From the NCBI GenBank assembly GCA_043228905.1, contig JBHGNT010000008.1, positions 5,022,001-5,086,000 on the forward strand: a DNA stretch of 64,000 bases, written 5' to 3'. Made by a program: the position numbers and the translations under genes. Below are positions 43,053 through 54,205 of this stretch, piece after piece. Source of the DNA: Azolla caroliniana (taxonomy: Eukaryota; Polypodiophyta). The notes under the pieces are model-generated. The model did not search any database. It had not been told where the DNA came from and worked only from the letters and a program-made list of their open reading frames with translations. Within the stretch, counting starts at the first letter, position 1, and every line of letters begins with the position of its first letter.

Positions 43053-46000
43053 GAGGTGCTAGGGATTGCCAAGAAGGAATTCCACGACTCCATTGTGGAC
43101 CTGGTGAAACGGAAGAGGCTGTCAACGGAGACGGATGCGGGAAGACCGGTAGAGGTGAGGATGACGCACCTAGACGACATGGCGCTGGAAGATGAGTGGG
43201 CGGAGAGCCACTATTCGAGGCCACACTGGGCCCGAGCGACCACGGAAACCCCGGTGAAGATCGGAGATGTCCAGGAGCCGGTGGTAGCTTTGGTGGACCA
43301 CGGTTCGGAGATCAACCTAATGTCCATGGACTTCTACAAGAAGGGCAAATGGCCGATCAACACCAAGCATGGGTGGAAGATACGGGCGGCGACGCGCGCC
43401 ACCGAGGAACTGCACGGGGCCTGCCCGAACGTACGGGTCAAGATCGGCGACGTCGAGATTGACCAGCACTTCTTCGTACAGGAGACGTCCTCGCATCCGG
43501 TAATATTGGGAGAGCCGTACATCACGGCGGCGCGAATGGAGACCAAGGTGCTGAATAACGGTTCGGCCTATGCAAGGGTCAAAAGCCAAGACGGGCGCCA
43601 TTTGGTCCAGTTTTTGACGGTACGGCCGAACCACGAACGTAACCGCGACTCCCTCGGTTTTCGAAAACCGAGAGGATTTTTAGAGAGGACTGCCAAGGCG
43701 TGGGGCCGCGACAGTCCGGATGCTCCGGGAAAACCCCACATCTGTACGATAAAACCGTGTACAATAGGTAGGAAATTTTGCTTCTCCGACAGCGGAGCAT
43801 GTACGATAGTCGGCATCGCCGGCCGAGAGAAGACAAAGACGGAGGGGAGACTTCGAGCGTGTGGAGTTCTCGGCCCTGACGAGGAAATCAACGGAGCCGT
43901 GGAGGCGGTCTCCTTCGACGACACCTTGGGAATGCTGGGGAAGGTAGTCGAAGAAGACCTTAACGAAGACCGGACGATACCTGTATGTTCCGAAGAGATG
44001 TACGAAGTCATCGCGGACTTTGGTCGGGGGCTCGAGTCGGATCGGACGGCCCGAGTAAGCACCAAGTACAAGACTGTGGACCGGAAGGTAAGGCCAGTCG
44101 CGGTACCCTTACCGGAGGGCAGCGAGTCGCGAATCAAAGGGGTTGCATCGGACCCCAGCTTACGAGATCCGGCCTGCATAGGACACACCTTCGCCAATGA
44201 GACGCTCCGGGAGCTCAAAATCAGTGGGGGCGGGTTCCTACTACCGGCGAAGGAAGACCGGTTTCGGAGAATGCTCGGAAGGCACGGGAAAGCCTTCGCA
44301 TTCTCACCGGAGGAAATCGGGTGCGTAGACCCGACGATCGTAGAGCCGATGGTGATATTCACGGTACCGCATGTACCGTGGAATCTCAAGCCAATTCCGG
44401 TTCCGAGAGCTCACATCCCGAAGTTGATGGAGCTGTTGAAGCAGAAAGTTGATATGGGCATTCTCGAGCCGTCGAGCACCCCGTATTCAAACCGATGGTT
44501 TACCGTACCAAAGAAAAACGGATCATTGCGCTTCATTCAGGACCTGCAACCGGTCAATAGGGTGACCATTCGGAACGCAGGGATCGGACCGACCATAGAC
44601 GAGTTCGCGGAGGCCTTCGCCGGAAGGTCGATTTACTCGGTCGGTGATCTATACTCAGGGTACGACCAGTTTCAGCTAGCCGTGGAGAGCAGAGACATTA
44701 CGACGATGCGAACTCCCCTCGGTCTAGTGCGGATGTGTACGCTGCCGCAAGGAGGGACCAACTCGGTGGCCCACATGGTGAATGCGATGAACAAGGTTCT
44801 GAGGGACTGCATCCCGGACATCACCATGCCGTTTCTGGACGACATCCCGATCAAGGGATGCCCGGTAGCAGAGAAGGACGAGACGATCGGGTCGGACGGA
44901 TGTCGGCGATTCGTGGCAACGCACATCGACGACTGCGAGAAGGTGCTGCAAAGGCTAGAGGATGCGAGGCTCACCTTCTCGGGGGAGAAATCAGCCTTCG
45001 GGCAGTCGGAAATCATGGTGGTCGGACACTTATGTGGGCCATATGGCCGGAAACCGTCTCCGGCAAAGGTAGAAGCCATCTCCGTGATGAAGCCCGACTG
45101 CAGCTCGGTCACGGAAGTACGAAGATTCCTGGGGGCATGCGCATTCTACCACATATGGATCCCGCATTACGCCCACGTTGCGGAGCCGCTATACGGGCTG
45201 CTGAAGAAAGGGCAAAAATTCGAATGGCGAGACAAGCATACGGAGTCGGTCCGGAAGCTGAAGGAAGCTCTTGCAGCAGCACCGGCGCTCCGGAAGGCTG
45301 TTTACGGGAAGGGTACCCCGGTATACATAACGGTGGATACGAGTTCGACCGGGATCGGATGGGTCGTCAACCAAGAAGATGAGGACGGCATTCGGTTCCC
45401 GATCCGATTCGGCGCGAAGGTCCTCAGTGAGCGACAGCGAGGGTACGCCCAGGTTAAACGTGAACTCTGGGGTATCGTTTCGGCAGTAAAGGCCGACAAA
45501 GACTACCTGATCGGGGCAGAAGTGATTATCGAGACGGATTGCATGCCAATTCTTGGCATGGTTTCCGGATGCGTGACACCGGACCTGGCAATGCTTAGGT
45601 GGATAGCGTACATCAAGTCCCTGGACCCGGAGATACGACACATTTCCGGAAAGGACAACGCCATGGCCGACATGCTTTCGAGGGCGAGGTTTGATGACGA
45701 GGGCGGCATGGTTTCGGAGGACGAAGAAGTCGGCGTGGACTTCTTCGAGTCGGCATACGTAACAACCGACGGGACGAGCATTCCGGCGCTTCACGACTTC
45801 GACGCGAGCAAGTACGACGGGGAGTGGCTGCAGATCGGCGGGTTCTTGAGGACAATGGCGCCGGATGCGTCATGGACGAAAGACGAGGCCAACCGGATCC
45901 GGAAGAAAGCGTACCGGTTCTTTCTCCGGGATGGCTATCTATGGAAACACCCGAAGAAGGGGGGCGGCGTCCCGCTCCGGGTGGTGGCGATGAAGGAAGA

Positions 46001-47146
46001 ACAGGAGGAGCTGCTGGCGGCCTACCACGACAGCCCTTGGGCTGGACACCGTGGAACGTGGGCCACGTTCGAGAAACTAAAGGGGAAATACTGGTGGTCG
46101 GGATTGTACCGGGACGTGCATCGGTTCGTGACGACTTGCGAAAACTGTCAGATGCACTCCGTAGTCCGACACCGGGACGAGCTTCACCCTACGTACCCTC
46201 CGACCATCCACTTCAAATGGATGGTAGATCTGGTGACGATGCCAATGGGGGTAGGACAGATGCGGTATCTGGTCCTAGCGCGGGAGGATCTGACGAACCA
46301 GGTGGAAGGCCGAGCCCTTCAGAACAAAACGACCGCGGCCGTATGTCGGTTCCTAATCGAGGACGTGATATGCCGGTACGGGTGCATCAAGAAGATCGTG
46401 GCTGACCGAGGGGAGTTGGACGCCGAAGAAGCCGCGGAGCTGTTCGACCGGCTGGGAGTCAAGCTCTCGCTCACCACTGCGTACAATCCGGAGGCGAATG
46501 GAAAGGTGGAGCGCGGACACGGGCCGATCATCAAGGCGTTGGTTCGGGCATGCGGAGGCCAAGTCGGTAACTGGCCGCGGCTGCTACCTTATGCTTTGTG
46601 GGCAGACCGGACTACGCACAGTTCGGTAACCGGGTACATGCCGACGGAGCTTATGTTCGGCCAGAAGCCGATCATGCCGATGGAATGGACGATCTCCTCA
46701 TGGGCAACGGTCGATTGGAGGGACGAGATGAGTCGGGAGGAGTTGTTGGCCGCGCGTATACGACAACTCGAGCGGAGACCGGAGGACGTGGAGCTGGCTG
46801 CGGAGAAGCTCCGGGTGGCGAGGACAAAGAACAAAGCCAGGTTCGACCGAACGCACCGGCTCCGACCGAAGAAGATCGAGGAAGGTGACTGGGTGCTCGT
46901 CTACGACAGCAGCCTCGATAACCAGCACCGGGCTACACGGAAGTTCGCGCGTACGCGGTACAAAGCGCCAACGACAACGGAACGTATCACCTGGCGGAAC
47001 TCGACGGCACGAGAATGGCGATACCCGTGGCTGGAAAGAGGATCAAAGCCTTCAAGAAGCGACACGACGACGAGCCAGACCCGGTTCTCCTAGACAGCAG
47101 CGACGACCGATCCGAGACCGAGGAAGGACCGATGGGCGAAGAGTGA
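43053..47146 (+). CDS. Gypsy I Pol (PR-RT-RH-IN), C-terminal frameshift
   Basis: In the same frame as gag but without an ATG at its start: the region between the gag TGA and a second TGA (43050-43052) is open. Protease: ALVDHGSEINLM, with His between Asp and Gly. RT: FIQDLQPVNRVTIRN, TMPFLDDIPIKG (FLDD, not YLDD). RNase H: YITVDTSSTGIGWVVN, KRELWGIV, IIETDCMPI. Integrase: YHDSPWAGHRGTWATFEKL to CENCQMH (HHCC), FKWMVDLVTMPMG, IVADRGEL, YNPEANGKVERGHG. Near 46955 one base is missing: the open frame ends at 47093, but the frame like gypsy F continues with SANDNGTYHLAELDG to TGA at 47144-47146. The long stretch between protease and RT is unusual. Confidence 0.88.
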
Positions 47147-47217
47147 AGGCGGGCCGGTTTTCTCCGTCCCAACTTAATTGGCGCATGCCGGTGGACGCGC
47201 GGTTAGGTGGGGGCGGA

Positions 47218-47879
47218 TGTCGTGAAGAAAATCGTCCAAGGGTGGAATTGGTGCACCAAGGCGTGGGAACCGGCTCTTCACGCACGTGCGCGCCAAGTTG
47301 TACATAGAGGCGAATTAGGTACCTAGGAGGATCGAGGTAGGTAGAAATTTAATGCCGAACGGCTCCGTCTGGACCTATAAAAGGGAGGAGGACGGGGAAG
47401 AAGAGGGGATCGCGCGCAGAGAGGACGAAGTGCTGTCGGACCGATTCTAGACGCTTCTCTCTCTGTTCTCCTTTCCTTTTTTTTCATAGCTTTCCCTGTG
47501 CAGGTTTTCGAGGAGGCTCGCGCTGTTTCGAGGAACGCCCGAGTGCTTCCGGCAGCACCTCCGACCTGGTCCCTTTTGTGCGACGCAGCGAACAGGCATC
47601 GGCATCTGTTCGCCGGCCTGTTCGGTTGTAACCATCCTGTGCCCCATCGCGGGTTGTAGCTTCTTGATCAGATATTTGCTCATATATATATATATATTCA
47701 TTTGTTTGCGTCTACCTGTGTCGGCGTCTATTCGCGTTCTCTGTGTTGAAGGGTCGTGTCCCTGTGCGTCCCCGGTCCTGCGTAACCGGTCCTCTCTCTT
47801 TCCACCCTCGCTTGCTCTTCGGTTCAAGACCCCCGCGGTCCCGCCTCGTTTCTATACGCACTTGCGTAATATCTCGACA
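47218..47879 (+). repeat. Gypsy I 3' LTR
   Basis: Same length as the 5' LTR with about four substitutions (for example GGGCCGTG to GGGTCGTG and GTGATGTTGG to GTGCTGTCGG). Preceded by the purine tract GGTGGGGGCGGA. Confidence 0.95.
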
Positions 47880-48460
47880 CCGTGTGTTGCGACCAACCTA
47901 TCCAACTGACCTGACGGATCTGTTTGTCTGGTTCCAACAGGTTAGATCCGATCGGGTCTGTCCTGACCGGTTCGATCCACATCTGATCTGCATTCTGTCC
48001 GGTTTGGTTCGGATCTGTCCGTCCGGATGCATCCAGCCCAATTCGATTCCAGTTCCGTTGCTGTTCGTCCGGTCCGGTTCTCCAAAACCATTACGAGTAG
48101 CTAAGCCACATCCATCCATCCGAATAGTTTAGCCCAAGTCACCTTGAACATTTTGTGCTCCACACATAGACAAAAAGTAATAAGTTCTGGCTCTGCTTAT
48201 ATACTGTGGGATCTTGATTTGTCCTATCTATGTGGGATATCTCACAGTTTTGTTTTTCTCTTCTTCTTCTCAAACTTCACACTCACATAACTTAACATTT
48301 AGCTGTCTATTTCAAATGTAGTAAAGTACATTCATAAGCTCTTGAAGACATCTATCTTTTCGTACCAAGATATTAAACTAATATAAAACAGTATCCTCAC
48401 TATTATTGTTTCATATTGTGTGTGAAGAACCACACTTGATTTTGTACATTCCATGCAATT
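47880..48460. other. No gene seen
   Basis: Sequence right of gypsy I. The first 200 bp are rich in CCGGTTCG/GATCCG words like those of copia LTRs, followed by CT-rich sequence. I see no complete LTR, primer site or gene. It is probably old LTR-derived DNA. Confidence 0.4.
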
Positions 48461-48464
48461 TTCA

Positions 48465-50642
48465 CATTGTTGCCGAAAGTCTTCTTGCAAAGTTTCTTGT
48501 TGTCCTGTGTTGATTGTCAAGGCTATTGTCGTAGACCAATACCCAATCTCCTTCTTTGATCTTCTTGGTATGTAGTCAATGTGTCTTGTCGAACCAAATC
48601 TTGTTCCTCACTCGGGCTACCTCCATCATCTTTTGTGCTTTTTCTAAATCTTCAGGCCTTCTTTCAAGCTGCCTTATCCGTGCCGCTAATAATTCTTCTC
48701 GCTCATCTCGTTCTCCCATGGTATCGCTACCCATGAGGCGATCGTCCTTTCGATGAGCATTACCGGCTTCTTTCCATACATAAGCTCTATTGGCATTATA
48801 CCCTGTCACTGAACTATGTATAGTTCTGTCGGCCCACAAGGCATAGGGCAATAGTCGTGGCCAGTTCCCGACTCGACCGTTGCATGCTCGGACGATGGCT
48901 TTGACGATTGGTCCATGCCCTCACTCAATCTTCCCATTCGCTTCTGGATTGTAGGCAGTCATGAGGGAGAGCTTCACGCCTAGTTGCTTCGTGTGCATCC
49001 AACTCCCCTCGATCAGCCACTATCTTTCCCACACATCCATATCGGCAGACAACCTCTTCGAGTAGAAATTTGCAAATAGCTGACGTCGTCTTATTTGCCA
49101 AGGCCCGTCCTTCCACTAGATTTGTCAAGTCTTCTCTTGCTAGAACTAAGTACTTCATTTGTCCCACTCCCATTGGCATCGAGACCAGATCCACCATCCA
49201 TTTGAAGTGTATGGTGAGCAGGTATGTCGGCCGTAACTCATCATGATGACGTATGTTCGAATGTACTTGGCAAGTTTCGCATGTGGACACGAAATGGAGT
49301 ACATCTTTGTGCATGCTTGGCCAGCAATACTTCTCCTTCAGCTTTTCGAACGTCGCCCATGTTCCTGTATGACCTGCCCAAGGACTCTCGTGGAATTCAG
49401 TCATTAGCGTCACTTGCTCTTCTTTCTTCACCACCACTTGACGTGGCATTCTTATCCTTCTTTGTGGTGTCACTAGAGCAATCCTCCCTTCAACAAGTAT
49501 TGGTAAGCTTTCTTCCGGATTCGTAGAGCATCCTCCTTCGTCAACGAAGCATCCGCCGTCATTGTTCTTAAGAATCTGCCGATTAGTAACCACTCTCCTT
49601 CGTACTCATCCTCGTTGAAGGTGTGGAGGGTTAGTGTGCCCTTGTCTTCCGCCGATAGTCGGGCCATCTTGAAGAAATCGAGGGTGACGTCTTCATCTTC
49701 TAAAACCATGTCCCTTTCCTTCTCAAATCTTGCCCTCGACAACATGTTAGCCATGGCATTCTTCTTTCCTACAATGTGGCGGATCTCTGGGTTTAAAGAC
49801 TTGATATAAGCGATCCACCTTAGCATAGCTAGATCTGGTGTCACACATCTTGAGATCATCCCAAGGATTGGGAGACAATCTGTCTCAATTATCACTTTCA
49901 ACCCGATTAGGTAGTCTTTGTCCATCTTCACTGTAGACACAATACCCCAAAGTTCTTGCTTGACTTGGGCATATCTTTGTTGTCGTTCGCTAAGAACCTT
50001 TGCTCCGAACTGGATGGCATACCGTGCATTATCTTTCTTTTCTTGGTTGATGACCCACCCGATTCTGGTTGGGTTCGTATCTACAGTCACATAAATAAGC
50101 TTCCCTTCGGTATAGTCGGCCTTTCTTAGTGTTGGAGCTTCAAGAAGTAGTTTCTTCAATCTTCACATTGTTTGTATGCTTGTCTCGCCATTCGAACTTC
50201 ATTGTTTTCTTTAGCAATCCATATAATGGCACAGCGACACGGGCATAGTGCGGAATCCAGATATGATAAAACGCGCATGCTCCAAGGAACCTTCAAACCT
50301 CCGTTTGGGTTACGCATTCTTCTTTCATGTCCTGGATCGCATTCACCTTGGATGGCGAAGACTTTCGGCCGTATGCTCCACAAAGATCTCCGGTTGCCCA
50401 AATGCAGATTTTTCTCCCGAAAATGTCAAATTCGCATCTTCGAGCCTTTGGAGCACCTTCTCGCAATATTTCATATGATCCACGACAAACTTTCTACACC
50501 CTTCCGTATCTTTCGATTCATTCTTCTCCTCACCCGAACATCCTTTTATCGGAATATCATCCAATAATGGCATTGTGATGCCCGGGATGCAATCCTTCAA
50601 GACCTTGTTCATGGCATTCACCATATGAGCCACCGAGTTCAT
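48465..50642 (-). pseudogene. Gypsy M remnant (RT, RNase H, integrase)
   Basis: Minus-strand segments follow gypsy I in order: end of RT (MNSVAHMVNAMNKVLKDCIPG with PLLDDIPIKG), then a frame-shifted RT-connection piece, RNase H (YVTVDTNPTRIGWVIN, KQELWGIVSTV), the integrase zinc finger (EFHESPWAGHTGTWATFEKL) and core (KWMVDLVSMPMGVGQM), and the C-terminal tail (GDWVLVYDNSLDNQHRTTR). The RT active site reads LLDD. Frame breaks occur near 50400, 50160, 49590 and 48925. Front of RT, protease and gag are missing; copia J begins at about 50645. No LTR seen at either end. An older relative of gypsy I. Confidence 0.88.
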
Positions 50643-50644
50643 TG

Positions 50645-52062
50645 CACCTGATGAGTAACGGCGCTTGTCACCGAGTTCGTTGCATGTCCTTCACCTGAAT
50701 GAGATTGACTTCGGCAAGTCTTTTCATCCCCTTCTGGCTCATATGACACAGTCTCTTGTGTCATAGCTCACCGGCAGTGTCGAATGCAACATTCACTTCT
50801 TCCCGGCATATCCGGGCATGCATCAAGTACAATGTGTTGACCTTCCGAGCTCGAGCCACTATTAGGCTCCCTTTGCTGAACTTCATAACTCCATTCCGTA
50901 TGCTACCCATGTAGCCTTCATCATCTAGCCGACCGGCTGATATCAGGTTCAATCGAACCTCCGGAACGTGTCGGACATCCTTCAGCAACAATTTACATTC
51001 GGTTGATGTCGTCAACAACACATCTCCTATGCTGATAATTCAGCATGTACCTTCATTCCCCATCCGGACACAACCATGATCACCGATTGTGTAGGATGAG
51101 AAGTATTTCCGATCCGGTGTCAAGTGGAACGACGCTCCGGAATCGGCAACCCACTTTGTCTCGTCGCTGACAAGGTTTAACTCATTCTCCTCGGTAATGA
51201 GCATCAATTCCTCTTCACTTGTTGCGATTGCCGACATTCCTTTTCGATCCGGTCCTCTCTGATCCAAACAATTTCGATCCGAACTCTTCTTCGAATCGGT
51301 AATGTCAGTTCCTTTCTCTTTCCGGAAATGCCGTCTGTTCTTCTAGAAGTGCCCCGGCTTCCCACAATAGAAGCAAGTAGGCCTCCCCCTTGACTTCGAC
51401 CTCGTCCCTGATTTGTGCCGGTTGTGGGGAGTCCGATACTGGCCTCTTCCCGGTTGTGGTCATCTTCTGTGACCAAGGACTTCGGATCGGTTCCGGACTC
51501 CTGATCCTTTCGGCGAGCTTCTTCATCTAGCAAGCTTGATTTTACCCTTGCTAGGGACAACTGCTTTCCTTCTGGCCCGGCGTTGCCCAACATGACAACT
51601 AACGTCTCCCAACTATCTGGGAGGGAACCGAGCAGGAGCAATGTGAGTACCTCATTGGCGAGAGGTACTTCCAACGAGGTTGCTTGGTGTATTAGATGTG
51701 CTCTGCCATACTGGAGTCGTCTTGGTACTTGAGCCTCACTAGCTTCCGGAATACGGAAACCCGATAAACAACATTCTTGTTCTGGAACATGATGTTGATC
51801 TTCTCCCAAAGTTCATGAGCCTTGCTCTCTTCATTGAAGTTGTTGTACAGGCTCATGTTGATGAAATACCGGATGTATGTCGTCGTCTTCATGTGCATCA
51901 CCTCCCACACTGTGGCATCGATCTTATCAGGTCTCTTGTCCCCGAATTGAACCGGCAACCAAAGATCTTCAACCAGTGTACATCAAGCTTTTTGACGGCA
52001 AAGGTGTATGGTATCTTCATCATCTCCGACTTCTCAGATACTGTCAAAAGCTTTTTGCACAA
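50645..52062 (-). pseudogene. Copia J remnant (gag, protease, start of integrase)
   Basis: Minus strand. Gag begins at the right edge with the FAVKKLD segment, goes through KAHELWEKINIMFQNKNVV and a zinc knuckle region, then protease (TKWVADSGASFHLTPDRKYF, intact DSG) and a linker to integrase (VRLNLISAGRLDDEGYMGSI), where copia K reads nearly the same. It stops near 50.7 kb in HKRLCHMSQKGMKRL. Several frame breaks (near 51.02 and 51.27 kb). The right edge abuts copy 2 of the methyltransferase-like gene without a primer site or LTR. Confidence 0.85.
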
Positions 52063-53187
52063 GAGTGATCCTTTCCGACAATTGTATTATAGTGTATATA
52101 ATGGTGATGTGGGTAATATGCTTGACATATTACCCAAGAGACATTATACATTGCTCGTCACGGATATACCGTATGGCTTCAGAATATCAGGCTCGACATA
52201 CGACGATGTGCCATACAAATATCCACAAATAGAGAAGATGGTTAAGCACTTTGCAGAGCTGACCCTGGCACCATTATGGCGTATTGTTATATTTTGACAG
52301 TATGGGTCAGGCGATATCGGTCACGACTGCATTGAAGTCGAGATGCCATGCCACTGAACATATGCATTGGTAAGCATTATGTTACTATATATTTAATGTA
52401 TGGATTCTATGTTGCTTACTACATATTTATTAACTTGTTTCGATTCAATTATACAATAGGTTTAAAACGAACATAACTCGTACCCCAGGTGATCGAATGG
52501 TGAGCATTGTGGAGCACATGTGCGTGGGCTATTACAACGCAATTTCTAAGAAGAAGGCTCGGCCACATGTTAATGAGCGGAACGTTGTCAACTATATCAT
52601 GTGCCCAGTTGTAATGAAGAAATAGTGCCACGTGTCTGGCAATAAGAGTTTAGTAAACCCTTATCAAAAGCCCCAGCAATTGATTAATTGATTGGTTGAG
52701 TTGTTCTCGAACCATGATGATTGGGTTCTCGACTTATTTTCTGGAACGGGTAATCTCATAAGTTTCATTAATTTTTCTAAAAATGAAATATTATTTCTTG
52801 TCCTGTTTTCTTACTTTTGAATGTGTGATTGTTTATTTAGGAACGATTAATGCATGTGCTCTTAAACTGTTCAAGAATTGTGCCGCATTAGAAAAGGACC
52901 CCGACCAAGTCAATTTTATTAAGATGAGGATCTAAGGCATCTGGGATTGTCCCGACCAGGACCAAGAGGTTGGAGCAAAGCATATCAACGAAACAGAGAT
53001 GTTTCAGATGGCCTCCAGAGAGATGATGGAAAATATAGATGAGGAAGGAGGCGACCTTGTCGACCTTGAAGATGCACCAAGTTCTGATCATATACAAGAT
53101 TCAACTGAGGAGACAGAACATGTCGATGCAACACCACTGTCAGCTGATCTTGGAGAGCAGTCTATTCCAGACCTCCTAATGGAGTGA
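52063..53187 (+). pseudogene. DNA amino-methyltransferase-like gene, copy 2 (uninterrupted)
   Basis: Exon 1 (52063-52369): QLYYSVYNGDVGNMLDILPK, then TDIPYGFRISGSTYDD (motif IV-like DIPY), then APLWRIVIF. Intron 1 is 52370-52459 (GTAAGC to AATAG). Exon 2 (52460-52749): RTPGDRMVSIVEHMCVGYY and, at the end, VLDLFSGTG, the SAM-binding motif I. Intron 2 is 52750-52840 (GTAATC to TTTAG) and splits the motif at GT-G. Exon 3 (52841-53187): TINACALKLFKNCAALEKD, then an acidic tail to TGA. Order IV before I is the beta-class arrangement. Breaks: one extra base near 52296, TAG at 52623, TGA at 52689, TAA at 52933. Each nonsense codon is a sense codon in copy 1 or outside its range. No N-terminus or promoter is recognisable. 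Confidence 0.7.
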
Positions 53188-53770
53188 TTGTATATTAGTT
53201 TGTATTTGTAACTATAAAATTGTAACACTAAACTTGTTTTGGAATATAAGATTATTTTGTTTGAGTACCATTTCTTTACACTATCTTATTGGTTTGCAAA
53301 CTTTAACTGTCTATCATATAGTTATATTGGTTGACTCGGAAAGTCTGTGGTTGTTAAGTATAGTTTTTATTGAATGGATGTTGATGAAATTATCGATTGC
53401 ATGACAAATGTTGGTTATAATTGTTTCTTTATTAATATAATTGAATTTAGCTTTGTTCTAGGATTTCTGAGCTCTTTTATCTTGGTTATTTAGTTTCAGG
53501 TGTACAAAACAATATTTAGTCAACGTTGTTGCTCACTTGATCTTACAATTAGGTTGTTCATATATGATTGGGATATAATGTTCGTAGATGTTTTTGGGCA
53601 AGTGAGGTATATAATGTGATATTCACTTGTGAATATGTGTCTAATTATACCCAAAAATGCAATTTGCTCATTAAATATAACAAGATTTATAGGAGTTATG
53701 AAGGAGAAGAACTAAAAGAGACAGAAGAAGTGTTGCGTGAACTCTGCACAACCAATGTGCACGTTCAGAG
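53188..53770. other. Region after methyltransferase-like copy 2, no gene seen
   Basis: AT-rich sequence with TATAAAATTG and poly-T words. The first 100 bp could be 3' untranslated sequence of copy 2. One frame (53568-53858) is open for 96 codons but has no motif I recognise and runs into a copia fragment. Confidence 0.45.
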
Positions 53771-53773
53771 GGG

Positions 53774-53995
53774 TGGATGTCGTAAAGGATTTGCTTCAAA
53801 ACATAAAAATAAACGTTCAGAGAGGTTATCCTCGCCAAGTTTTTGCATTCCCTTCTAGCTCATGTGGCATAACGGTGCCACAACTCACCGACAGTGTCAG
53901 ATACCACATTCACTTCTTCTCGGCATATCCGGGCATGCATCAGGTATAACGTTGTCATGAAGGATTTGCTTCAAAATATAAAAATAAACTTACAT
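53774..53995. repeat. Copia integrase fragment flanked by a 40-bp direct repeat
   Basis: The word AAGGATTTGCTTCAAAA-ATAAAAATAAAC occurs at about 53782 and 53960, each preceded by TGTC or TGTCA. Between them (about 53830-53945) is a minus-strand piece of copia integrase zinc-finger sequence (GGCACAG-type block) similar to copia K near 59.3 kb. The frame across it is broken. It looks like a small insert within a duplicated host word. Confidence 0.7.
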
Positions 53996-53998
53996 ATT

Positions 53999-54205
53999 GT
54001 ATTCAGTAATATTTGAAAGACTCGAACCCATAACCTCACACACCAAGTAAGAAGTACATACCACTAGGTTAGTTTATTTGTTTTAAGGTGTCATAAAGGA
54101 TATAAAGATAACCGAAAATATTGTATTGAATAACATTTGAGAGACTTGAACCCATGTCCTCACATACCAAATACAAGACACATACCATTAGGCTAGGTTA
54201 TTTAT
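53999..54205 (-). repeat. Two tandem tRNA-like (SINE-like) units
   Basis: On the minus strand each unit has an A-box-like CCTAGTGGTATGT or CCTAATGGTATGT followed about 30 bp later by a B-box-like GGGTTCGAGTC or GGGTTCAAGTC. The units lie at about 54010-54075 and 54130-54200, about 120 bp apart, with matching flanks (CAAATATTA, GTATTGAA). Head organisation fits tRNA-derived SINE units. No tail could be defined. Confidence 0.65.

Larger units (their letters stand above)
40851..47879 (+). mobile_element. Gypsy I, nearly intact element
   Basis: A 7.0-kb Ty3/gypsy element with two 662-bp LTRs that differ at about four positions by eye (about 99.4% identical), so it is recent. The left flank ends ACACCGT and the right flank begins CCGTG after the LTR, giving a 4-6 bp target duplication whose exact edge is ambiguous because the LTR ends CGACA. 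Gag and pol are in the same reading frame, separated by two UGA codons. Compared with copia neighbours it is GC-rich. Gypsy F and M in the window are older relatives of the same family on the minus strand. Confidence 0.95.

Noticed and set aside
43568-44389. 273-codon minus-strand frame within gypsy I pol
   Set aside because: Antisense of the pol frame; no motif; codon pattern follows the sense gene.
40851-47879. Retrovirus-like element with env
   Set aside because: No frame follows pol in gypsy I (or in H and A) before the polypurine tract, so there is no envelope gene.
52080-52232. Short frame IIVYIMVMWVICLTYY in the methyltransferase-like copies
   Set aside because: It is the wrong frame of exon 1; the other frame carries motif IV and continues through the splice sites.
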